DNA of 64,000 bases from contig GG745339.1 of assembly GCA_000151295.1 (NCBI GenBank), positions 89,665-153,664 of the forward strand, written 5' to 3'. The translations under genes were made by a program, and so were the position numbers. The stretch is from Allomyces macrogynus ATCC 38327 (taxonomy: Eukaryota > Blastocladiomycota > Blastocladiomycetes > Blastocladiales > Blastocladiaceae). The notes under the pieces are model-generated. The model saw nothing but the letters and a program-made list of their open reading frames with translations. It was not told the DNA's origin and did not search any database. This document shows positions 22,000 through 31,936 of this stretch, one piece after another. Numbering within the stretch: the first letter of the stretch is position 1; each line of letters opens with the position of its first letter.

Positions 22000-22401
22000 G
22001 GGGCAGGAGCAGCGGCGGCGACCGCTGCAGCTGCACCGCCGCCCGCAAGTGAAGCGCGGTTTGTCGAGGCGCTGCGGATGTCGGTTCGGAAGCGGCGCCA
22101 GGTCGCGATTGCGGCGATTGGCTTCTCGATTCAGGGGTACCCCGTTCTCCGTGAGAAGTGGTACGAGCCCAGCACCACCGCGGCCGATTCTCTCGCTGCG
22201 CATGACCTGGCCAAGCAATTTGACCTGCTGCTGAACGGCGCGCGCACGCCCTTGACCGAAGACGAGTATGGCAACTTGGCGGTGCCGGCCAAGCTTGCTG
22301 CTTACGACGCAGTCATCGACCAGACGTACTCGGACACGATGATGACGAGCCGTGAGCGCGTGCGGTCGCAGCGCCGTCGGCGGGACCAGGACGACGAGTA
22401 G
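18601..22401 (+). CDS. P-loop NTPase fused to PD-(D/E)XK-like nuclease (Crinkler/transposon-type)
   Basis: Five exons (18601-18712, 18777-19196, 19266-19417, 19505-20466, 20538-22401) join in frame to 1169 residues. The P-loop is split from its preceding helix by an intron and reads VIQSSGFGKSR near residue 180-191, followed by YLNMNKNDSTGYPRPTP, as in the fungal NTPases linked to Crinkler-type effectors. Later comes GRPLWAIAR (about 550) and a helical segment EIAAMLLLLLAHD. Near residues 820-850, YDLLIPVLMPQEDGRYE and ITFLAIQVKNHAK fit the D...QxK core of a restriction-endonuclease-like fold. A poly-Ser tract (about 1024-1036) and a basic tail SQRRRRDQDDE follow. I see no signal peptide and no LFLAK header, so secretion is unsupported. 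The family is thought to derive from transposon nucleases (Zhang, Burroughs and Aravind's proposal). The role could be a selfish-element remnant, inter-organism effector or nuclear defence protein. No frameshift or stop is seen. Confidence 0.7.
21966..21999 (+). repeat. (TCG)n microsatellite encoding poly-Ser
   Basis: About eleven TCG units inside exon 5 of the NTPase/nuclease gene, forming a flexible serine linker between the nuclease-like domain and the C-terminal region. Confidence 0.9.
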
Positions 22402-23193
22402 CCGTGCTTATCCTGGTGGCCGTTGGTGCTTGGCGCCTTGCGGGACCAGTTTGAGTTGGAGCTCAGCGGGATTTGGGGAACCGCGTTTGTGGTTCGGCGC
22501 TCCTGTGGTCGGGCACCAAGTTCGTTTCGGCTGTCGGTTCGTGACATTATATATTATCTTATCGCGTTCGTGTCCGTCAGCAAGAGTTCGTTCCGGCGAT
22601 CTATGGGTCTGGTTTTTCCTATGTCTTTGACCCCATGTTGGTCTTGATCGCTGTTTTTGAGAGTCAGCCCGACAGAACCGCTTCCAGTGGGGTAGTTGCG
22701 GGCGGCGCAACAAGCACCCGCTGGCGGCCTCACGGTCTTTTGCATTCGCACCGCCATGCGCTTGCCGTCGCCCAGGGAGCACATGAAAACAAATGATGGA
22801 CACCGTCGGTGCCGTGGGCGTCGCGAGGGCCTGTGGCGATGGCGGCCGTGAACCGCTTCAGCGTGGTGTCGGCGGTGCGCGCAGAGGTGTCGAGCTGACG
22901 GCCGTGACCAGGTTGGCCGAGGAGTGGGGTTAATTCCCGTCGCCGCGGTTGGTCGAGAAGGCTTGAAGGGCGTTAGGGAGTGGAGGAAGGAGAGGGTGGG
23001 GGATTATGATGCCTGGCCATAATCCATTGTGCACCAATTCTGACTTTTCAAAGGCGGTCGTTCTCGCGGCCACAGATATACAACGTCCGCAAGGATTTTT
23101 TGATATTTCGACAAAGCGTGGGACAAATACGACGCAGTCACGACGATTCTTGGCCTGCCGCATTCTTGGCCTGGAAGGGCGGCATGTTGTTGA
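22402..23193. other. Convergent 3' flanks, no gene seen
   Basis: Between the ends of the NTPase/nuclease gene (plus) and the ATP-grasp gene (minus). Short frames only; no RNA gene recognised. Confidence 0.4.
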
Positions 23194-24816
23194 TTAATGC
23201 TGGCTGCTCCCATTGCAGCTGCTGGTGCCGTTCATTCTCTCGCCCTTCTTTTCTCCCTCCTTGCTCTTGCCCTTGCCTTCGCTCAGGGGCTCGTACACAA
23301 TCTGGCTCGCAAACCACCGCTCGGCCTCAACCAGCCTGGCCGTCATGTCCTCGACCGACATGTCCCCACGCGCCACCATCCGCGCGACCGAGGGCTTGGT
23401 GTCGATCGTGTACGTGCCGTACTCGAGCCCGTCCTCGGCGATTGGAACGTACTGCACGCCCTGCCGCTTCAAATCCACCGGGAACGCCGCCGCCCTAGGC
23501 ATGTACACAATGCGCGCGTGCCGCCGCGGCGGGATCAGGAGATCCCCCACGCGCGATGCCGCGAGCTCCGCCGCAGACCGCGCCGGGAGCGAATAAGCCA
23601 GGCCCGCCGAGAACCGGAACTCGAGTTGGTCAAACGAGCCGCCGATATGCGCAGCGATCATGGCGGGCAACGATGCGCTCGGCGGGCGCGCCCCCAGTTC
23701 GCAGAGCACGTAGCACGACTGGTCGGGTGCACCCACAGGCGCGTTCTCGAGCTGGTGCCGCGCGGCTGCGACCGACGGGACACGGAACATTTCAAGATGG
23801 AACGCGAACCGCGACGGCAGGTCGTAGCACTTGAGCAGGCGCGTCGTCGCCTCAATGATCGGCACGTACTCGGCGTCGCCCGGGACCAGCGTCAGGGACC
23901 CGGCGGCGACGCCCTGCGCCAGGTCGAGGTACGACCGCACGCACTGGAACGGCCAGACGGCGACCAGTTTGCCTTGATCGACCAGGCCGTTCACGTGGGT
24001 CATGGTCGCGTTCTCCAGGTAGGCTTCGGCAATCAGTTGACCAGCCATGTCAAACTGGCCTGCTTCCGACGTGAGCGAGGTGCGCAGAAACGCGAAAAAG
24101 TCGGTGCGCAAGTACTTGGTGACGTCGGCAATGGTGCGTAGGATCCGCACGCCAAACGACGCGCACCCGAGCGTCGGCTTGACGATCACGGGCAGCCCCA
24201 CGCGATCGATAAACGAGAGCAGGCACGACGGCGAGTAGATGCGCTGGAATTTGGGGACCGGGAAGTGCGAAGCCACGGCGCGCTTCTTCATGGCCACCTT
24301 GTCGCGGAACGTGACCTATGCCGACCAAGATCCAGAATGATGCCCGCGCCTGTCAACTTCTCTTTCCCTCAAAGGCAACGTCTGATCCGCGAGCTCGTCT
24401 GATCGCGAGTAAACGAAGAATTCCACCCGTACCGTATTTTCTGGCTGCAGGCCCTCCTTGACGCCGAGCATCTTGCGCAAATTCGCGATCCGCAACAGGA
24501 ACTCCTCGTGTTTGCAGTAAATAATATCGATCCCGTGCTTTTTGTGCCAGTCGCGCACAATCATTTCCAGCGACCCGTCAAAGAACGGGTCCTTAATTTC
24601 GAGCGAGGCGACCGTGCGCTTCTTAGCCGCGGTCGACAGTGGGGCCTCGTGGTCGGTGATCACAAACAGATTCGCATCGACACCCGGGTTGATAAAGGCC
24701 GTGATGCCCATGTCGTGGTCGTGGTCGACGGAAGCGCCAGCGTCATCCGTGACGAGGTGCACGTCGGGCTCGTCGATGACCAGGATGTTGAGTGGGCGAT
24801 TGGGCTTGGCGGTCAT
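23194..24816 (-). CDS. ATP-grasp family ligase-like protein
   Basis: 501 residues from two exons (24816-24433 and 24315-23194); the 117-nt intron (GTACGG...ATAG) rejoins PENT to VTFRDKVAMKKRAV, the typical ATP-grasp entry. ATG 24816 is chosen because an in-frame extension upstream is low-complexity. N-terminal part (NILVIDEPD, IIYCKHEEFLLRIANLRKML) is the pre-ATP-grasp domain. The central part has LPVIVKPTLGCASFGVRIL (ATP lysine and glycine loop), LIAEAYLENATMTHVNGLVD (metal/phosphate strand) and RFAFHLEMFRV (metal-binding Glu). The C-terminus is a Lys/Glu/Ser-rich tail. Such enzymes make an acyl-phosphate and join it to an amine or thiol. The substrate is unknown; L-amino-acid-ligase or carnosine-synthase-like activity is only a guess. 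No biosynthetic partner genes are adjacent. Confidence 0.75.
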
Positions 24817-25559
24817 TGTTGGGCGTCGTCGGGCAGGGTTGGAAGCGATCAGGAAGCGCGCAGGACGTGGTGAGCTTGATGAGAGCGTCAAGGCCACCGC
24901 GCCGGGTCGTAGGGAGGAAGGATCGGGGAGGGAGAGAAAGGGAGAGAGAGGGAGCGAGGAGGGACAGCTGCCGCGATTAAATACGGAGCAGGCAAGTTCA
25001 GGGAGCCGAGTGATCAGAGAAGCTTCCATAGAGAAAGAAGACAGAGAAGACTCGAGCGCGGTCACTGTCACCGGCTGCGGCGCTCAAGCTCCCAGGCACA
25101 GCCGATGTTGACAGGGGTTCTATCTTCAGGTCTTGGCGTGAGCAGAGCGACTGCGCCAAAGCGGCATGACGTGGATGCACGTGGCGCAGGGCGAGGAAGG
25201 GCTGGCGCGGGTGCGGTTTCTGGTACGACGCTTGTCGCTGCTGTTACTGGGCATGGTGGTGGACGTGGTTGTTGTTGTCGTTGGCATGCCGTCGATGGCG
25301 GTCGCACGCGAGGTAGTGCAGCCCGGAGCGCTCTGACGGCCAAGTCCACAGAGCAAACCCTGACACCCGGAAACCCTGATGTAAGACGTCGCGCAAGACA
25401 ACAAGGATCATTTCTTGATTCTGCTGTGGGCCAGTCGTTTCAGCAAATGGCACGCGACCATCACCAGCCGCAATTCGCGCCGCCCTCCCCTGATATAAAT
25501 GCAGGAGAGTTCCACACCATCCTTCCGCGTCCACGGCGCTCACGCATTGTCGCGCGCAG
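24817..25559. other. Divergent promoter region
   Basis: Upstream regions of the ATP-grasp gene (minus) and RS-family copy A (plus). Contains purine-rich 24900-24960 and the TATA motif listed separately. Confidence 0.4.
25493..25500 (+). promoter_or_regulatory. TATA box of RS-family copy A
   Basis: ATATAAAT, 60 bases upstream of the ATG at 25560, at a normal core-promoter distance. Confidence 0.6.
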
Positions 25560-26611
25560 ATGACCGTCACTTTTGCCGTGCGCGTGTCGGGCGGCGCGCA
25601 AGCCGGCACGCACGCGCGTCCCGTGCAAGTATGCGAGCCTGTCGTGCTTGCCCAGTATGACTTGACGGGCACGACGACGGCGCGATCTCTCATGGACGCG
25701 CTCATGCTCCATTCGGGCCTGGCGCTCCCGTTTGTGCGCGCCATGGTCGGCGTCGCGCCCAAGCTCGCCGACTCTGTCCGTGCGACGGGTGGAGCCGTCA
25801 CGCTCGTGCCGAACACGACGGGTTGGTACCAGGACGTTATGGGCCAGTGCGTTGTGATTTGCGCGATGAGCAGCGTTTCGCGATTGGTTGGCTGATGTTA
25901 CAGTCGTCCAACACCTCAGGTTGCATCCGCCGCCACCAGCGGTTCAGCCGGAACTGGATTTGAGCTTGCGCTCGCGATCTCCGGATTATGAGCGAGACCG
26001 ACGAAGCCATCGACGCTCACGTTCTTCACGCGACCGGCTCAGCGTGCCTGAGCGCGACGCATCGCACGACCGGTTCCGACATGCTCGAACCAGCAGGTCG
26101 CGGGACCGCTCACCATCGTACTGGCGCTCATCACAATTGAGGTCCAGCGGCCGCCAGGACCGCCAAGCAGTCGGTGTCCTCAACAAGTGGCACAACCGCG
26201 ACCCAACTGACACGCGCTCCGACCGGTGGGAACCCATCACCGCGTCTCCTGCTCCTGATCCGGCTGTGACACCGTCCATGGTCCATTTTTCTCGGCAAAT
26301 TGAGCGGCGCGTCGGCTGCCGACATGGTACGCCGTGCGCTCCGGTGGAGACGGCCGCTCGACCAGGTGTTGGTGCGGTGCGGCGTGCCGCAGTACGTGCA
26401 CTGATCGCGTCTTCATCAACGGAAAGAGAATGCGGGTCCGTATTGTCCATGTTTGGCTGAAATTGTCTGCGTTCTTGATTTACGTGTCGATTGACTGTTT
26501 CGTGGTAGCGGCAGGTTTGTCCCGTTGCATAACGCCAAGGCTGTGTTTGCTGACCCTGATCGTTTGCAGCAGGAGGTTTGGAAGATTGCCGAGCAGGTTA
26601 TATATCGATGA
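25560..26611 (+). pseudogene. RS/RRM-like family member, copy A, probably disrupted
   Basis: Begins MTVTFAVRVSG...ARPVQVCEPVVLAQYD, then ARSLMDALMLHSGLALPF and VRATGGAVTLVPNTTGW, the family N-terminal domain. After an intron ending GTTACAG (about 25904) comes an RS region (YERDRRSHRRSRSSRDR, TSRSRDRSPSYW). RRM-like 1 is not recognisable and only the end of RRM-like 2 remains (TDRVFINGKRMR). An intron with donor GTCCGT at 26436 falls where copies 1 and D have theirs, then FVPLHNAKAVFADPDRLQQE and TGA at 26609-26611. The reading phase across this last intron does not match, suggesting a one-base indel. It could instead be a shorter functional variant with altered splicing. The N-terminal half and TATA box look intact, so transcription is plausible. 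Confidence 0.6.
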
Positions 26612-26907
26612 ATCTCTTATTTGGTCCCCAGTTTCCCCAGCCGGCCCTCTGTCGTTTTGAGAAATCAAATCGTCACAGTTGTTCATGGCTCGTCAAATCT
26701 TTACCGACTTGTTACATGCAGATTTCTCTCTCGTGTGGCGATCACTGGCCACAACTGCAGCGGTCTTGCCGCTCGCATGTACATAGCAAAGCATGAACAA
26801 GAAGTGCTTGCCATGCCGCCACGTTCAGGTCGCTGCACATATGGACATCGCGTCGCATACGGGCCCAACCAGGTGGAGAACGAGGAGAATGGAAAAAAAA
26901 AAAAACG

Positions 26908-27431
26908 TCATTTGACCGCTTCAATCTGAGTTTTGGGCAAACCGAAGAAAGAAACCAGATTTGAGCGTCTCAAGAGCCGGCCCATCAAGCGAAATCCGTC
27001 AGCTTGATCACCACGAATAGCCACCACAACAGTGTTCATGGTGAAGTTGGCTTTGATTGGTCTTGGTCGTCATGGGCGGCTTGATGGTGGTGACTGATGT
27101 CCCCCATCACGTAGCCGATTGCAGCTCGCTTGCGTTCCCGTTCGATCATGTCGAAGAAAATGTTAAACCGGAAGCGCGATCCAAGGCCGTGCTTGCCAAA
27201 CCTGTCTGCCAGCGTCAGGAGCATGTCTGCTTTGAGAGGAACAATGTATTGATTGCTTTGTCCACCCGGCCCACCCTCTTTCGCACGAAAGCATGATTGC
27301 GATGCCCTGACGCACTCGCAGCGCAACTCTGCCTCGACACGCTCCGCCAGGCCTTCAAGTTCCTTGACCAGCCGATCTGGGTTGCGGAAGCATGGTCCCC
27401 ACTTTTTCAACCCGATCCTCTTTCGCATCAA
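26908..27431 (-). pseudogene. RS/RRM-like family fragment, copy E
   Basis: Segments in order on the minus strand: CFRNPDRLVKELEGLAERVE (family C-terminal-helix-like), SRFRFNIFFDMIERERKRAA (RRM-like 1), then TMNTVVVAIRGDQADGFRLM (RRM-like 2 start, compare RDVYVILHSPHHDSFHMM in copy B) to a TGA at 26908-26910. No N-terminal domain or RS region precedes it, and the gene ends before the second half of RRM-like 2. A truncated relic lying directly downstream of copy D. Confidence 0.55.
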
Positions 27432-27512
27432 AGAGAATTCGTCAGTGGAATCACGTCCTACACAGCACGCAAACCAACTCCATGGAAACCGGCGTTGTAT
27501 TGTTGTTTGAAT

Positions 27513-28245
27513 TCAGGCCGTTTCCTCGGCGCGCTCCACCATCTCATCGAGTACTTTGGCGATCCGGCCGGGGTCGGCGGACATGGCCTTGGGATCGGGC
27601 AGGGGAAAGACCTACCAGCACGTCGGCCGCATCTTGATTCAGCCAGACGGACCCACATCACACCACACCACGCCAAAACGAAAATGAATGACCATACCCT
27701 CATTCGGAACCCGGCCAAATCAATTCAGTCGAGGCACTGGGCCGCGTCCCTCCGCGGGCTCGACGGCGCCAGCGTGAGGCACCCATATCTGTTGGACGTG
27801 AGACTGGCCAATCGAATGACCGTGCTGAAGATCAATGTCGTCGACCAGATCGGCGTGCTACATGGCCTTGACGAGCGTATCGAACCGGGAGGCCGGCATT
27901 AACAGCAGGACAAAAACGGGCCGGCCGGGCGGAACCATGAGAGTCGGCGGGCTCAAACTACGCGTTCGGGAGGCCAACGAGGGTCGAGTATGTGAAGGCA
28001 TATTGTGGCTGAGAGCGAAAAAGCACGCTTCGTACCTCCACTCGGGATCCGCCAATAATTATGCCGGAATGGCGCATCATGTCGCCTACAATACTGCAAA
28101 AAGGGTGGAGTCGAGCAAGTCGTCGTCCGGCAGCTGGCGGTCTCCAAGCCGTGGAATTGATATTGTCCTGCGGGCAGCCCATTTGCAGCGAGCGTGAGGT
28201 CCTTGCAAAAGCACTGCTGTGACAACAAAAAGTTGTCAATCAACT
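27513..28245 (-). pseudogene. RS/RRM-like family fragment, copy D, with stop codon
   Basis: Contains the end of RRM-like 1 (SIVGDMMRHSGIIIGGSRVE), RRM-like 2 starting GRPVFVLLLMPASRFDTLVK, and after a GTATGG...GGTAG intron the helix VFPLPDPKAMSADPGRIAKV ending at TGA 27513-27515. An in-frame TAG at 27858-27860 interrupts RRM-like 2, and reading continues in the same frame beyond it (HADLVDDIDLQHG). The exon before the last intron ends FRMR, matching KMR in copy 1 and KRMR in copy A. No N-terminal or RS part is found. Confidence 0.65.
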
Positions 28246-28596
28246 CACGATGTGTGGTTGGCCGAAGTGGAAAGGTTGTGACAAGATGGAATGAACGGCC
28301 CTACGCGTCTGATCTCTGGCATTGAGAACGCTGCAGATCAATCTGGAGTCAGCGTTTAAATCCTTTTCCATCCGCCCGCCGTTTCCTCTTCGCGACAGGG
28401 AAACCGCACGTTAATAGACATGGAGCTGGGCCAGTTGAAAAATGACCTGGCGCGCATGCTCACCAAATCATTGCCCCCTTGGCAACGAACAGGCTGCACT
28501 TGATTGATTTGATGTTGCGGTGCAGAATCTCAACACTTTCTGTCGCCTGTTTGATGAGCGCGAGCCTTTTTAAGCGTGGAATCGATACATGACATG

Positions 28597-31208
28597 CTAT
28601 GACGTGGCCCACAGCGAAGAAACAACAGACCGCGCCCAGATCGCCTCAAGCTCGTTTTCGAGTCGCCTAGGATGAGCGAACACGGCCTTGGCCTCATCCA
28701 ACTTGAACACCTGTGGAGCAAATCCGTCAGCATAAGGCTCGGGAGGCGAGCCATACCGTAGCTGCTGGCCGTCAACCCAATGCTTGTCAAGGTCCTCGAC
28801 GCAGCCCGTATTGTGCAACGGCACGGTCAAGATTGCAAATCTAGCCACGAATACGAAACGTGCCGTCAGCGTCATGCCTCACGAATCCGTGCATAAGGTC
28901 GTCGTACTCGATTTTCGAGCCGAGCACCGTCCGGGCCATCATGTCGAGATCGCCGGTAATGTTGCGCTCGCGCAACGCCTGAACCATCATGTGGAACGAG
29001 TCGTGGTGCGGCGAGTGCAGGATCACATAAACGTCGCGGTCCAGCGGGTGCTCGCCGGGTAAGGGCGCATCGTTCGGATCGGCCGGCTCAAACTACGTGC
29101 ATGGACGAGCATAGGCCTCGTTCAGTCAATATCGCGAACCTTGGAAGGGGCTCGACCCGTCTCGATTCCGTCAAAACGTACATCGCAGCGAGTACAGCCG
29201 ATCACGACGCCAGACTGGCGCATCACGTCCGCAACCACTCTCGCCAAGCACAAGTCAAGTGGAAAACCGGGCCAAAGCGGGTCAGTTCCCCCGCTCCCCC
29301 AGCGACACCAAAAAACAGGCATCTCAAAACGTACTCGTCAGACGCCGACCGAGGGACCCAAAACGTGAGCTCATTGCGCGCCTCATCAGCAAACACGTGC
29401 TGCGGCGGGCACACGTCCCGAAACGCCAAGTTCAGCCGGCCAAACCAGTTGGGATGGCTCATCGTGTCCTTGAGCGTGCCGCCGCTCAGCTCGGCGACAA
29501 TCTTGATCATGGACTTGACCAGCTCGGCTTCAGGTGGAGGAGCGGCCGCACGACGGCCAGAATCGTCGCGCCACAGCACTGGCGACGCGGATCGACGGCG
29601 ACGGCGTGCGTCACGGTCACGACTTGGGGTTCGAGCCCGTGGCCGATCCGACGGCCGACGTGCCCGCTCGTCGCTACGACAGCGCGTGCGACTGCGACAG
29701 CGCGTGCGACTACGACTACGGCTCGCCCTGCGTGAGCGCGGTTTGGTACCGATCCGGCCTCGTGCGGACCGGCACTGCGGTGAGCGCGATCGCGACCGAC
29801 CGCGCACAGGACGGGACCGGCGCTGCCGTGACCGTGACCTCGACCGACTGCGGGCCAAACCAGACCGGCGCGGGCGCGGGTGCGACCTCGACCGTGACTG
29901 TGACCGTGACCGAGACGTTGCGCGGCAGCGGGTAGACCTGCGCTGCCGCGACCGCGACCACGACCGCGAAGCGCTTCAGCGGCGATGACGCTCACGACGT
30001 GAAGGGTGCAATTGCCGCGACCTGGAACGCGACCTGTACCGCGATTTCGACCGCAAAATGGGCCGAGACTTCCGCACCGGCGAGCGACTTCGGTCATGAC
30101 GAGATCTGCTGCGATCCATCCATCGATCGCGAGCGAGCGCGGGGTCGAGATGATGCCAGGTTGAGCGACTGCTCGCGGCAATGCGGGATGCTGCGCGTTG
30201 GTAGGCTTGCAGGGGCACTGAGCGGCGACTGGATGGGTGCGGGCAAGGCCTGAGCGGGTACGGGTGGTGTTTGGATGGGTGCGGACGGGGCATGGACAGG
30301 CACCGGCATGGATGGCGTCGCAGCAGGTGCAGAAATGGCCACTGTATCGCCGAGGCTGCAGGAAATGCAGGGAGCCAGAAGGATGAGCATAGATTCGATC
30401 CTCCCAGGTGGCGAGCTCACCCATACGCGGCCGGGTGCAAGGCGCGGTGCCACTGCGTTGCGGCCGGCACCAACATGGGCACGCCGCCCGACACGCGCAC
30501 GATCTCGACCGTCTTACCAGTCACGCTGATCAAACTCTTGACGAGCGAGCTGGTGGGGTCCGACATCGGGAGCATCTTACGCGCTTCCATGAGAGCCTCG
30601 ACGAGCGAGCGCGCTGCGGTCCTGGTTCTGGCCCACGAGCACGACTGGTTCGCAAACACGCGCCGCAAATGCATGCGCACCGGCCGGCTTGATTGGCGCG
30701 CGAACGGCAAAGAGAATGGCCATCTGCGAGCCGAATCGCGGCGATGTGGTGAGCCACGCCGTGCGCCAGATTCTGGTCGCAATCGTGTATATACCTCGTC
30801 TCCGGCAGCATGACCATCAGCGTGAACAGGGGAAGAATGAGATGGAAGCACTTAAAATGGCCCCGGCACGGCAGCCTTAGTCGTGGTGGACCAGGTCAAG
30901 GAAGGAGCAAGACAATTGGCCGGGTACGACGCTTTGTTGTCAGAAACGGAGATGGAGGGCGGAATCGCAGCAGGCGCGACTTGGTGCTGAATCAATGGCA
31001 TGGCCGGCGTGGAACTGATGTGCACGTTGTTGCGGGCTTGGAACGCGGCGAGGCCGGCTTGTGCAACAGGTGTAGCGTGGGCCGGCGCGAGCCGAATATG
31101 GTTGGTGCTGGGTGCCGCGCGTGCTGCTGTTGTTGGCAGTCGCCATGCCATGCGCGGGAAAAGCGTCGCATTCAACGGCGTGTCGTCGTTGGCCAAGCGC
31201 GCGTCCAT
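28597..31208 (-). pseudogene. RS/RRM-like family member, copy B, near full length but disrupted
   Basis: N-terminal domain: QMAILFAVRAPIKPAG and VCEPVVLVGQNQ, then in another frame ARSLVEALMEARKMLPMSDP and VEIVRVSGGVPMLVPAATQW. The RS region is rich in RSRSRSR and SPQCRSARG. RRM-like 1 has FGRLNLAFRDVCPPQHVF and VVADVMRQSGVVIGCTRCDV. RRM-like 2 has RDVYVILHSPHHDSFHMM and LTVPLHNTGCVEDLDKHW. The C-terminal helix is AVFAHPRRLENELEAIW, with the stop at 28597. Lesions: a one-base frame change near 30611-30625 and an in-frame TGA at 29976-29978 inside the RS region. A Pro/Ala-rich frame upstream (to 31208) may be the first exon. Copies B and C are close in sequence, pointing to recent duplication followed by decay. 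Confidence 0.7.
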
Positions 31209-31396
31209 TTGCGACGAGTTGTGGTCAGTGAACAGTCGGTGGTCAGATTGTTGGGCTCCATGGACGTCGACGCAAACAGCTCCTCTTCAGAATTGATGGT
31301 TTGGTTCATGACGCAACAAGGGCAAGCAGCGTCACATCAGTGAGACACTTCCATTGTTTTCCCCACACTCAACCGTCGACACATTTATCGCACAAA

Positions 31397-31411
31397 CCCC
31401 CCCCCCCCCCC
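31397..31411 (+). repeat. 15-base poly-C run
   Basis: Homopolymer between copies B and C; third such run in the window. Confidence 0.85.
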
Positions 31412-31936
31412 ACTAAAAGATCGAAATAACAGCGCACCCTTGCGCGGCCATGATTACCATCCCTGCAAGAACCATGCAGGCTGTCACGCTGCGCGGGATC
31501 TTGTGCGATCCGAACGCAGATAGGGTGCTGCAAACCCAGACATCAATCAATTCAAACAGGATCCAGGATCCTGTCGTTGGTGAACAAGCTGGCCGCGTCG
31601 GTCGTCTTCAGGATTGCACCGCCGAGAACACGCAGTTACAGCAGAGGGTTCATACAAAGCAACACGCGCATGGGCATCAACTGGACATCGTGATGCGCGC
31701 TTATTCATTATCTCACTCGCAACAATTATGATGATGTCATGATGATCATTAGCCGCCTGGAAAGTTCTTTGATTGGTGCTTGGACATACATTCGAGTTTG
31801 GATAGATGCAGGGCCCCATCTTCCGTTATGGCACTCTCACTCTTGGCAACAAGCACGCAGCTTTGAAAATGGCCAGGGCACAAAAAATGCTCATTTTAAC
31901 ACGAGAAGACCACACTCTCAAAGGCTTTTCCGTTGG

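Noticed and set aside
29628..29960. Arg/Ser-poor Val/Thr/Ala frame on the plus strand opposite RS copy B
   Set aside because: It is the reverse reading of SR codons (CGN/AGC/TCG), a known shadow effect; the minus-strand RS reading continues into RRM-like domains.
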